From NCBI GenBank assembly GCA_003184365.1, contig NKYR01000018.1, positions 1-64,000 on the forward strand: a stretch of 64,000 nt of DNA, in the 5' to 3' direction. Position 1 is the first letter of the stretch; every line of letters starts with the position of its first letter. Position numbers and translations under genes: made by a program. This stretch comes from Evernia prunastri (lineage: Eukaryota; Ascomycota; Lecanoromycetes; Lecanorales; Parmeliaceae). Under the pieces are notes generated by a model that made no database searches, was not told where the DNA came from, and saw only the letters and a list, made by a program, of their open reading frames with translations. This document shows positions 43,515 through 54,167 of this stretch, piece by piece.

Positions 43515-46500
43515 TTAAGCCTTCCATGTTCCGTCGATTTGCTTTCTCCGTACCTAGTACAATTGTCAGCCTCAGCATCAAGCAGGAGATGACAGCCGGC
43601 ATGGCTGTGTCAATCTTACAAAAGGAGCCACAACCGTCGTCCCCACCGCCAAAGCCACGACCGTCAACACGAGCTGTAGCTTACTAAATCCCTTCCCCAG
43701 CAGGTCAAAAGCACCTATGGGAGAAACTCTCGTGAGAAAGAGATCGACATCCCCAAAAGCGAATACTAAGCTCGTGCTTTCCAAGAGCGACGGACTCGTA
43801 ACAATTCCAGAAATCTTTCCAAGCTCCCTCTTGTGATTGAGGATCCATTTGGGCTCAAAGTCCAAGATTGGACTATACTTGAACAGTCCCTCTTCGGCTT
43901 CAGCTGCTGTAGCATCGCGACCAATCGGCCTCCTCGGATCTAGAAATGCACGTGAGATGGATACTATTGCGTTGGTATCGTAAAGTGCGCAGAGAAGGGA
44001 GCGAGTAGTGATCCCCTGAAGTGTGGAGGTAACGGAGATTGAGGAAATCGGGCCAGGGATCAGAAAGGCTTGGGACACAACGTGCGGAGTGTCATATGTC
44101 GTATCGCCGTCCGCCAAAGTAGAAATGAAGGACGAGTAGTTGGAAGATGTCTCAAGTGAGCCCCGATCATTGGGGTAAGGGGATTCGTAGAGCTCCGACA
44201 CCACCAATTGGTAGCCCTTCACTTTCTGCTGATCAACTTCCGACGCGTCTTGCGAAAGAGAGCTAGTCTCCGAGAAGAGCGAATAAGCGAACCAATTCTC
44301 CGATATAGTGGATGCGATTGGAATATTCCTGTCAACCCCAGAGTGAGTGACCGAATGAATAACGGCACCAGAAGCTGAATCCAGGACATAGAACGTCGCT
44401 GTTGAAGCTTCCGTCCCAAGGGCTGTGATTAGTATGGCATTGGGGTTCAGATATTTATACAAAACATTGCGGTCTCCGAGGGCCTTGCCAATCGATGCCA
44501 CAGGGTCATGAGAAGGTCGAGCAGTGACAGTCATGACCGTCTCACCCGAAGCCGGCGTGAACTGCCATGCCAATATCGGCTTTGGACCTTTCCACAGGGC
44601 CCAGCCTCTAACAACGTTGTCCTCGGCATCGGTCACGATGATCGTCCCTTCTTCGTAGTCTGCATTGGGAATGTCCCCAATAGATCCATCGTCGTTGACC
44701 GGTATGAGTAACTTCTCTCCGGACGCATCCAGTATGGGAACAGACGTCTTCAGAGACTTGATTAGACCCCCAGGCTGATACTGCACAATTGTACCCGTGT
44801 CGGATTGAATACGCAAGAACTCTCCCTCTTTGCCTCGTACCAGCGCAGTATTCTGTTCGGCTTCTATGCTGAGGACATGCCACTTTTCACCTGCCTTTAG
44901 ATTGAAAGCCTGAATGTTCCAGATGACTCTTCCCTGTGTACCTGCATCGAGTGCGGCAAGCCGGCCATGCTCGGTAGCAACGATGACAATCTTGTGAAAG
45001 CCAAAACCATCCCGTCGTAGACTCTGATCCTGAGAGGCTGGCTTCTCCCCAAGGAAGCTCCCTAGCACACGGGCAGGAAGAGCTTGTGCCCATGATGGAA
45101 AATGTTGTAGATCTCTCGCGTGTCGTTTGACTCGATGTACATATGCCGCGATGACACCACGGTGACTCTCTGCTGCGAGCACTTTGGCCATGTTCTCTTC
45201 TTGGGGTATCTCGACAAAAGCGGCAGCGATTGCGCCGGTAAGTCCTTCGTGCCTAACCCAATAAGGGTCGCCGTTGCGTATGAGTTCCCAGTCGCCTGAG
45301 GGTAATGTCAAAGCAGATCTTACGGCGTAAGTCGATCCACCCCTGGATATCACTTCAGAGACGGCGTGGGAGATATCTTGCGGATCTACCATTCCACCAT
45401 GGCTTTTGGGACGAACATCCCAATGACTGAGTATAGATGGCCCGATTGACGATACCAAGATGTTCTCGAAAGCAGTGTGCCTAGTAAAGTAGACATCAGA
45501 ACCTTGCGAGCTGGTTGAAAAGGCACCTTTTCCACCAAGGCGCGGCAAATCATATACTTTCTTCGTGTCACCACCGACATGAAACATCTCCGCCCAGTGC
45601 GAGTCTGCACCTTGATAATGTACGAGGAAGTGCGGGTGAGCTGTAGGAGATCGGGGGGCGTGGACAATTATCTCCTCGGCTGACTCGCCGTTGCTGGAAG
45701 GGACATTGAGAGTTGTGATTTGCTTCGTGCCAATCTTATTGACCTTCAATGTCTTGAGAGCTTTGTCGGTCCATACCAGAAAAGGCTGACCCGAATTTGC
45801 GCCAATATGCAAGATTGAAGCCTCTGATATAATGTCGCTGTCGGAATTCAACAATATTGACTGACCGATCAACTTCCCATCTGAAGGGGCCAGCTCTGCC
45901 ACTCTGATTTTGAGGCCCTTGAGCAGTGCCGAATGCAACGAAATGGTGAACATGCGATCTTGTGACGATACGACAGCGTAGGGCGCATCTCCACTATGGC
46001 TGGTTAGTCTCGCTCCTAGTCAAAAAGTATCCATCGCTATCTCGCGTACCTTGAGTCGCCGGACTCCCACGAAACGTCGCCAGTATCAGCTGCCAAACTT
46101 CTGGCAACATAGCCTGAGCCCTGCCCAGCACTGAGGACCAAGACGTATTTTCCGCCTTCGGCAAAGGGTGTTACATCTACCACTTTTGTCTCATCACCAC
46201 CGTCCCATTCCCAGACCAGTCTACCATCTAAGGCATCCCATGCCTGGACCTTCCCGTTCACCGCACTTATAAGAGTATCACTTCCTTCCCCCGCCTTTAA
46301 GAGACCAGAAATAGTATGATTGTTCTGGGCCGAATCGGCCAGTCGCTGTCTCCATATCACCGCGCCATCTTTAGGATTGATCGCGCCGAGCACCAGTCTC
46401 TCCGAAAGCGTGTAGAGAAGTGAGGCCTTCGATGCAGCCGAAGGACGGTGGAAAAAAGTAGTGTGAGCTTGTGGTAAACCTAACAGGGCGTGGTGAGAGT

Positions 46501-46591
46501 CGGTTTGGTAAGCTTCATCCGCAAAGATCGCGTGGCACGACGCAAAGAAAAAGGCGGCAATTGGCAGTAGATTTAGCGCACAGAGGCGCAT
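43515..46591 (-). CDS. EMC1: ER membrane protein complex subunit 1 (EMC1), 984 aa
   Basis: Exons: 46591-46050, 45993-43620 and 43553-43515. Signal peptide (MRLCALNLLPIAAFFFASCHAIFADE), then a lumenal beta-propeller region with repeated PQQ-like elements (DGAVIWRQRL, DALDGRLVWEWDG, DTGDVSWESG). The C-terminal domain ends DPRRPIGRD, ILNHKRELG, FDLLGKGFSKLQLVLTVVALA and a TM helix, with VRRKQIDGTWKA supplied by a 39-nt last exon. Without that exon the frame runs on into unrelated residues, so the splice matters. EMC1 is a core subunit of the EMC, which inserts tail-anchored and polytopic proteins into the ER membrane. It is divergent from VMA16, 239 bp apart. Confidence 0.95.
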
Positions 46592-46830
46592 GATCAGCGA
46601 GGACGGTGCAGAAGCTCCAAGCTGCGTCTATCACATTGTATGAAACATTGTACGGATGGTGATGAGAGCTGTCCCAAGTACATGACAATTTAGCCGACCT
46701 CGCCATTTAAACCTCCGATCGGGCGGAATAACCTGGCCTCCGTCTTGTCAAATAGAAGCAATACCGATCTCCACCCGTCACCATTTCCTTATTCTCATAC
46801 CTTGCTTTTCATCAGTCTCTGGAACCAATC
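46592..46830. promoter_or_regulatory. Compact divergent promoter of EMC1 and VMA16
   Basis: Only 239 bp separate the two start codons, so both promoters and 5' UTRs must share it. Both products serve the endomembrane system. I see no shared motif strong enough to name. Confidence 0.6.
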
Positions 46831-47653
46831 ATGAGTCTCGTGTACGGTGCATATGGAAGCACTACAGCTCTAGGAGTCGTGGGGCTTTGTACAGAAGTCC
46901 AGTCCGCTTCCTCGTACTCAGCGCTGATAGGCGGCAGATCTACTATTCACTGGAGATGGGGAAGCGTTCAATGTTGGTAACCCGTCCAACCGTGCGCAAG
47001 AGCCATATCTAATGGTGGTGACTGCTGTTAGGTTGGGCAATTTATAGAGAGCGTATCGCCATACGCATGGGCAGATCTAGGCATCGCTCTCTGCATTGGG
47101 CTGTCAGTCGTCGGGGCGGCATGGTACGCCCAGAAATACGTGTCTTGCGATAGCGGATGCTAAAGTACTTCATGCAGGGGAATATTCATCACCGGCTCTT
47201 CGATCCTCGGTGGCGGCGTCAAGGCACCTCGGATAAGAACCAAGAATTTGATATCGATTATCTTTTGCGAAGTGGTGGCGATTTACGGGGTCATCATGGC
47301 CATTGTCTTCTCCGCAAAACTACAATTGGTCGGAGGAGAGGCTGCCGACTCCGCCGCTAATCAGTACACGGGGTACTCTCTTTTTTGGTCGGGCCTCACG
47401 GTGGGCATGTGCAACTTGATATGTGGTGTCTCGGTGGGAATCAATGGGAGCAGCGCAGCACTGGCCGATGCTGCAGATCCAAGCTTGTAAGCGGCAAACT
47501 TTCTCTCCTGGCTACCAAGAGTACCGTCCTAACCTTTGATTATCTAGATTCGTCAAAGTGCTTGTTATAGAGATCTTTAGCTCTGTCTTGGGATTATTTG
47601 GGCTTATCGTCGGCTTACTCTTGTCTAGTAAAGCCCCAGGGTTCTCATCCTAG
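46831..47653 (+). CDS. VMA16: V-ATPase proteolipid subunit c'' (VMA16), 199 aa
   Basis: Exons: 46831-46888, 46938-46972, 47032-47123, 47178-47486 and 47548-47653. The spliced product reads LGVVGLYLLFTGDGEAF, then SVSPYAWADLGIALCIGLSV, GAAWGIFITGSSILGGGVKA, RTKNLISIIFCEVVAIYG and a C-terminal helix LGLFGLIVGLLLS. Glu about 93 in FCEVVAIYG is the expected proton-carrying carboxylate. It forms part of the Vo rotor ring in vacuolar and Golgi membranes. Intron 2 uses donor GTTGGT; a better-looking donor four bases on (GTAACC) with a later acceptor would also keep frame but drops the VGQFI residues the family keeps. Confidence 0.93.
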
Positions 47654-48185
47654 TTGGTCTAGAGCATGAAACTGGGGGTGGACTACATGATTGGCATTGC
47701 TGGGCGTTTTGCGGAGGTGGATTGGAGAGATACTTGAGGCTCCCACACCATATCCTGTAGAATATCTTCGATTCCAGTGGAATATGATGGCGCCACGCAC
47801 TGCTTGCTATGCAGCCACGGGAAACCTGTTTGGACTAGGGCAGACATCTGCCCTCTTGACCGTCTTGAGAGAATCCGACGCAAATATCTACATTACATCT
47901 CCTTAGGTCACAGTGCAATGATCGAGTGTCTGAGCAGTAATATATTAGCTGTTCATCAATCAGTGCTATACTTTGTAACGCCTATCCTGACAGCTTCGAC
48001 CCTTCCAATCCTTCATCCCAACAGACCCACGAATCTTTAAGAATACGCTCAATAGGATCCCATGTCTATGTGAACTTCGAGAGTGGACAGATAAAGCGCT
48101 AAGCGATGAGTATGTCTAGGGACGCTCAATCGCGACGAGATAACTTATACTTGCGAATAGAACATCATATCCAAGACAATCGCAT
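47654..48185. other. Intergenic between convergent genes
   Basis: No gene recognised. Frames of 60-90 codons here lack features. Confidence 0.45.
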
Positions 48186-51176
48186 CTATAAAAAAGCCGC
48201 ATCAGTACCGCTCTCTTCACTGATTCTCATCACGCTCCTACGGCCTTTCAAGAAGCTGTCGACCAACTTGTGGTTATTTCCCGCTTGGCTTTGCGGAATA
48301 TTTGGACTTGTTTCAGTTGTGTCCAAACCGTAGTTCTCTTGGCCGGATGGTGTGCGACGAGATACTTGATTTTCATTCTGAGATAACGATTTTCCCAGAG
48401 ACGTGCCGCTACTGCTTTTCAACCGGCGAAGGCGCTCTGCCCTCTCTGGGCTATACCGGACATTGGTTGTGGTAGGCGAGTACCTTTGTTCCGTCTGTAT
48501 CTTGAGAGACGAGTGTGAGGTCGTCTGCCGTAGGCCGCCGTGTGACTCGTGGACACGACCGAGAGAGGGCCTCTCATTCTCCATACTTGAGACTTTAGGC
48601 AAGTGCTCTAAGGGCCTACTCACTGGAACGTGATCGTTTGCTTTGACGTTAGCTGTATTATTTGAAGGGCCAATACTCATAAGTGGTGACCTTTCGCTCA
48701 TTAAATGGGCAACCTTATGCTTCGACACTTTCCAGGGCTTGGCATTGCCTTGGATGATGGCGAGGGGTTGGTTGAGAATTCCGCTTGGCGACTGAGATCT
48801 ACCAATACTGACGTCCTCGCTATCAACCTGTGCGCTCTCCCTTCTGTGGCCGCTGTCTTTGACTGGATGCGCGTCAAATATTTGTTCTTGCCGCGCCCCA
48901 TGGTTTTCTAGGGAAGCCACCTGTGTAGCCATGAAGTCTCTCCAATTTCCACTTGATGCTACAGATGAACACCCATGCTGGGCAACGACAGGATGGGATG
49001 ACTGCTCGTTCTTCGCAGACTGACCCGTCATAATGATAGCAGTCCCTGCTTCAGCGCTACCTTCGGATGAGACAAGCGACATCGAGCTTCTGGTTGCTTT
49101 CGGAGTCTCGCCATCTGAAGACCTAGAATAGATACTATCTGATCCAGTGACGCTGGCCTTGCGAAGCCGACCGGTAACAGCACTCGAAGGGCCCTCCGAT
49201 CGCGGACGATCCTCGCAGCCTTCAAAATCAGCTTCGGTCTCATTGCTTGCATGCATTGCACGTCTGTATGGACTTGGATTACTTCTTTCGACACGCATGA
49301 ATGGAGGGAAAAACGCCGATTTCACATCGCGGAGGGGGCGTTTTCGTCGCGGAATCCCATGCTCATTTATCTCCGCAATTTGTTGCGGTGTCAGACCTTT
49401 CCGTAAGACCGAGTGGTCTTGCTGATGGCATTCTCGGTCAGTACTCTGACTCTCCTGTTGGTGGAATTCATCGTTGAAAGATTCCATTGCCGAGGAACCG
49501 AAGACCAGGGAGCTTGATAGGTTTGCTCCACGAGAGCGAGAAAAGACGTTGGAATTATCTCTAGCGCCCCTGCGGATGCTTGATGTCCTTCTGGGAGTAC
49601 GCGTAGATGGTCGAACCTTTCGATGGCCAGAACTGCTATCGGTGCCCGACTCGCTGTCATCCGGAGCGGCCTCTCGGTTGGTTTCGTTGAGTCTCTTCTG
49701 TAGCGCAGAGAAGATCCTCTGCGTATCCAGTGGACCACTAACACGGCCTGCGCTGCTTTGCCTCACTGGTTGGCGGAAGCTTGAATACCCATCACCCTTT
49801 CTCTCATATTGGCGTGCTGAAGAAGACGGCTCATGTGGGCCTCCATCTTCTTTAATGATCGAAAGGCGTTTTCTTTCTAAAGTTTGCGCCATATTGATTG
49901 TGTTTGCAGCCGTCGAATCCGTCCAACTAGTGACCCTTGATTTGCCGTTGGTTTCGTTGTCATCGCTATGGCCGCTACGGATGCTACCTGGGCGACCGCT
50001 TTTGTCGATGAAAGTTGGCGCCGTGTAATTTACTGATTCTCGGGAGCCCACACGAAGGAGGAGTTCAGCATCAGGTTCAGGCACGGGCGGATAACGCTGC
50101 TCTTTGCCATCTGATGTCGAGATGTAATCTCCATAGTGAGGGTGAGTAGCCCTGATCTGCTGCACGGGAAAGGTATCTTCCGTGTCTGGGGATCGCTTGA
50201 ACACTCGCTTGAACTTCTTTTTGATCGTCTGTGACAGGTTCTTAGCTTTATGGCCAAGATCTTTGATCTTCGGCGTTTCCACAGATGCCAATGGAGACGC
50301 TATTGCACTACCGTAGCTGTTGGTGCTACCGGTACGAACAGTCCTACGGAAAGCTTTTTGGGATTTGCGATGATTGCCTAAGCCAAGGAACGAAGGCTGC
50401 TCTTTCAACCTCTGTTGCTCGAGTTGACGGAGATACTGATCTCGGGCAAGCTGGATAGCGGCATCATTGGCGACATACTGTCCGCTACTGGTCGATATGC
50501 GATCTGTGACACCACGCAAAAAGGAATACGATTTTCTTAAGCGAGGATCAGGCACTCGAAGCGGCTCGTGGTAATCGTTGGAAGACTGAAGTGATTGACG
50601 GTGAAAATGACGCCTATAAGATAGACCATCACTGAAAACCGCAGACGGAGCCTTAGCGGGGCTGAACATGGACTTTGCTTTTCGGAGCCTGCGGTACGAT
50701 GAAGGGACGGAGGCGTTATCACATTCGCCAAATTCTCCAATTGGTTGAGTTAAAGCGGTCGATGTGTTTTTATTAGAGAGAATGGAGGACTCGACTTTCT
50801 GAGGCTGAGACTGCAATTGGTTTTCGGAAGGACGGTAGCTCGTCCCGTAGCCAGGGGCCTCTCTCCGAGTGATAGAGCGATTCCGGGATGGTACAGCTGT
50901 TGGGCCTGTGAAGCGGATACTCTGTCTCCTTCCAAGCCTTGGCCCATTATCGTTCGTCTTGGATAAGGTATCTTGTCCGTTTGGCGTTTTTCGGGCCATC
51001 TCGCGCTCATGGGCGCGTTCGAAGGCAAGGTTGGCGGCAGTAAGAGCTTGTTGATGGATAGTCTCAGCATCGTTTGCGCTGGGCGTCATGTGAATGATTG
51101 CTCGAGGCCTGACCGATGGAGTCGATTTGGCTCTTCGTGGGCGTTGCGGAGCGCTGCTCGTACCGCGTGAAAGCAT
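48186..51176 (-). CDS. Large Ser/Arg-rich protein of unknown function, 996 aa
   Basis: A single long open frame. The composition is dominated by Ser, Arg, Gln and Glu with little hydrophobic content, implying mostly disorder. Recognisable pieces: an Ala/Glu helical stretch near residue 40-60 (QQALTAANLAFERAHEREM); a strongly basic amphipathic segment, LSQTIKKKFKRVFKRSP, near 330; LTPQQIAEINEHGIPRRKR in the middle; and the C-terminal KLVDSFLKGRRSVMRISEES. I believe the last is conserved in related fungi. No TM or catalytic motif. Many R-x-x-S contexts suggest phosphorylation. Role unknown; a scaffold or cortical/cytoskeletal regulator is only a guess. Confidence 0.8.
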   Translation of the reverse strand: MLSRGTSSAPQRPRRAKSTPSVRPRAIIHMTPSANDAETIHQQALTAANLAFERAHEREMARKTPNGQDTLSKTNDNGPRLGRRQSIRFTGPTAVPSRNRSITRREAPGYGTSYRPSENQLQSQPQKVESSILSNKNTSTALTQPIGEFGECDNASVPSSYRRLRKAKSMFSPAKAPSAVFSDGLSYRRHFHRQSLQSSNDYHEPLRVPDPRLRKSYSFLRGVTDRISTSSGQYVANDAAIQLARDQYLRQLEQQRLKEQPSFLGLGNHRKSQKAFRRTVRTGSTNSYGSAIASPLASVETPKIKDLGHKAKNLSQTIKKKFKRVFKRSPDTEDTFPVQQIRATHPHYGDYISTSDGKEQRYPPVPEPDAELLLRVGSRESVNYTAPTFIDKSGRPGSIRSGHSDDNETNGKSRVTSWTDSTAANTINMAQTLERKRLSIIKEDGGPHEPSSSARQYERKGDGYSSFRQPVRQSSAGRVSGPLDTQRIFSALQKRLNETNREAAPDDSESGTDSSSGHRKVRPSTRTPRRTSSIRRGARDNSNVFSRSRGANLSSSLVFGSSAMESFNDEFHQQESQSTDRECHQQDHSVLRKGLTPQQIAEINEHGIPRRKRPLRDVKSAFFPPFMRVERSNPSPYRRAMHASNETEADFEGCEDRPRSEGPSSAVTGRLRKASVTGSDSIYSRSSDGETPKATRSSMSLVSSEGSAEAGTAIIMTGQSAKNEQSSHPVVAQHGCSSVASSGNWRDFMATQVASLENHGARQEQIFDAHPVKDSGHRRESAQVDSEDVSIGRSQSPSGILNQPLAIIQGNAKPWKVSKHKVAHLMSERSPLMSIGPSNNTANVKANDHVPVSRPLEHLPKVSSMENERPSLGRVHESHGGLRQTTSHSSLKIQTEQRYSPTTTNVRYSPERAERLRRLKSSSGTSLGKSLSQNENQVSRRTPSGQENYGLDTTETSPNIPQSQAGNNHKLVDSFLKGRRSVMRISEESGTDAAFL

Positions 51177-52760
51177 ACTGGGTCAGATTGCGTAGTAGAC
51201 CGCAGGGGGTGGACTGTAGCCAGAAAATTGAGTGATGAATGCTGAATGAGTTGATGTAGCCAAAAAGGATGCCGTGACAAAGTTCGATGGAGAGACAAAC
51301 ACGGGGAGAAGAGTGGACTGAGAGTGCCACCTGCCTATTAAAGAACATGCTTGACCACCAGGCAAACGAACAAGACTGCGAGGAAGGAGCTCATAGCTCC
51401 AGACGCTACCTTTCATGGGCTAACAGTAAAGACGTAGAGCGTCGGACAAAGGCTTCCGAGGTGCCAAACAAGCTTTGCATCACTTTGTGAACTGAATGAA
51501 AGTGGTCAAGCCGTAATATAAGGCGAAATTGGGACACCATACCACAGGAATCTGCCACTGCAAGCCATCGAAATGTATGCCACCGTCGATATGAATGGGC
51601 AGAAACTGGAATCTATGACGTGGGGAAGGTGCAAGTTGAGGCAATTGTGAGTGTCGAGTATGCGTATCGGCTAGCCTAGTTTTGATAAAATCCTTAGCTT
51701 CCCTTTACACCAAGCCGTGAACATATGCATCGTCCATGATAGGACGCTAAGACTTTAGCTACTGTAATCTCTGGTGTTGGCGCGACATGGGTGGAGGACA
51801 GACGATGTTGCTCCACGTGACAGCGCAGAAAATCTGTCCCATGACCGTACTGAACGGAACAAGCCCAACGTAGCCACTTCTGAAAAACCATCTATCGGTA
51901 GACGAATTTCCATACATCAGCTTTTTGGGATGTCGCTGGCAGAGTTCAATCAAACCAAGTCGAGTTGCTGATTGATAGATAGATTGGACTTGCCAATGTG
52001 CGCTCCTGTAGATCATCTTGTTCTGTGCGCAAAGTTTCGTCCCAAAGAACAATGACGGTCTTCAAGTTGTAGATGAAGCGGTGCCCACGCGAGATTCCTG
52101 GCAAACAACGGTATTTCGCTAGGCAATACTACTTCTTGCATTTGATGATGACTGTGATCCTCCAAGACTCCATACATACGACAAAGCTTGATACGATAGC
52201 AGTCGTTCAAGTCTTTCGAATGGCGCACTTCAAGGTCGCCCACGGTATTGTCAATCCTTTACCTAATCGAAGATTCAGCAGCGTGGTTTTTTCTTTCGAT
52301 TGACAATTATCTAGCTGCTCATGAACGTATAATTAGCCAAACTCATATCTTTCAAAGATTTCTCAAGGTAGTTCTCCTGTTTGAAAGTAGTCTGCGAGCA
52401 CACTGGCAGGTACACTGCGTCGTCTTGTTCGTATTGTTGAATTACCATGGCTAATTGCCATGGAGCTTCGTGTCTCCGTCATGGAGGAGCCAGGGTACCA
52501 TAGCAGTAGACAGTGTTTGTGTACAACGGCGCTCGACAGCCAATGGACTAAGATAGCCCAGAGAGCTGAGTACTTCGATCCTTCGTTACACTAATGCAAC
52601 CGACGTTAAAAGCTTGTTGGAAGTCTGATGGCAGGATGGATAGAAGGTGAGAGGTGGGTATGTGAGTCACTTCACTTTCGAATTTCATTTTTCGATAAAG
52701 TGGGCAAATCGGAGAACATATCATCTTCCTTAAGTTTCTTTGTCCGTCGAGATCCACGAT
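51177..52760. other. Intergenic
   Basis: About 1.6 kb with small frames on both strands (for example 51759-52052 minus, 97 codons) but nothing with a domain or credible splice chain. Both ends probably hold promoters of the flanking divergent genes. Confidence 0.45.
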
Positions 52761-53977
52761 ATGGCCAACAACAGTGTCATCGATCCCGACGGGGATGTAA
52801 TCCTCGTCTGCGGCGAGAGTGAATTCAAGGTCTCATCCAAGGTCCTGAGCCTGGCATCACCGGTTTTCAAGGCTCTTTTAAGTCCGAATTTTGCGGAAGG
52901 ACAGCCTACTCCAAGTAAAGCCAGTCGTATCCAACTCCACGATGATGATGCAGAAAGTATGCATTTTATGTCTGCCGTCCTCCATCACAAGAGTGCTTCT
53001 GCCAGCGACATCGGTCTGGAAAAACTTGAAAGGCTTGCTGTCGTCACTGACAAATACGATGTATGTTAGTCCCGAGAAACATTTGTCCTAGATTTGGGCA
53101 GTTGTACGATCAAACAGCCCATATGGATCCTTCCAAACTGCGCTGCAGGGGGGGAAGTGATTGTCAGGAGGAAGAATATGCTGATAGTGGGATTCCCATA
53201 GTGCGTACGTGCCATGTATTACTGGGCCCGGTGCGAGATTTACAACACCAAATCCACCAAGGAGCCCAGCCGCCTGCTCTGGCCAGCTTACGCTTTTGAC
53301 GAAGCCCAATTCTTCAACAGCCTTACGAAATTCATGATGCTAAACCTACCCAACGACGGCAAAGCTCAGACTGCATCAAAGAGATACGGCATACCAGATG
53401 AGATTGAGAGTCATCTTCCGGAAGGTATAACAGGTAAGTCTTCAGACAAACCTTTAGTTTTGAAAGTCACTCTTGGGTTAATACTGTCAAAGAAACCATA
53501 TTCCTTGCGGAACGAGATGTCAAGAGGGAAATTCAAATCCAAATTGAGCAGATCATCGGCCCCGTTGCAGAAAAACGCACGGCGGGCGACTTTATCCCAG
53601 GTTCAGATGACGTCCTCTTCTCCCACTGCGATTGCATGTCCATCAGCTCGCTTATTAACGGCCTCTCCAGGCAGGGCCTATGGCCTTTAACATCGGCGAT
53701 ACACCGCTTAAGCATCTCCATGTTGTGCAAGAAGCTGGAAGCATGTGACTTTGGGTTGGCCAGCCGTATCACCAAGCTCAAGATATGCTCTCACTGTCCA
53801 GAGAATGTGGCTGCTAAGGTCGCCAAAATTAGAGAAGTTGCCTCGACGAAGTTCGAGGGCCTGTGCCTTGATTGCATTAAGAATTCGGGGAAATCACCAG
53901 AGCAATGGCTTCAATGTCGCGTCCCGCACCAGCATTTCCGAGGCCTGCCACGGCAGCTTGCAGTCTTAGAGGAATGA
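52761..53977 (+). CDS. BTB/POZ-domain protein, about 351 aa
   Basis: Proposed exons: 52761-53060, 53118-53156, 53202-53433 and 53493-53977. The start MANNSVIDPDGDVILVCGES opens a BTB fold: FKVSSKVLSLASPVFKALLSP, then IQLHDDDAESMHFMSAVLHHK and LAVVTDKYD. The rest includes LLWPAYAFDEAQFF, TETIFLAERDVKREIQ and a Cys-rich end (CSHCPEN, CLDCIKN). This fits the large fungal BTB group in which the domain mediates dimerisation or cullin-3 binding. The second exon is the weak point: acceptor CAG before 53118 is the only one I found that keeps phase with a normal intron, yet it removes a CTIKQP stretch that looks family-like. Confidence 0.68.
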
Positions 53978-54167
53978 TGAGCGGATACAGGCATCGGAAA
54001 AGACAGGATTCGAGAACAGCTTGAGGGTCAAGATTGCTTGGATGGTTTCGACTGATCAGCTTAGATCCGCAGCCTGAGAGCTGTCCATCGTCTTCGCATT
54101 GACAAATATAAGTCGACCCATTGAAGACCTCAAACGCCTTTTACAAGGGTATCTATGCATGCTTCTC

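Noticed and set aside
43578..43622. EMC1 ending in the read-through sequence VRLTQPCRLSSPA
   Set aside because: A GTAAGA donor right after the TM helix and a 39-nt last exon restore the conserved VRRKQIDGTWKA ending.
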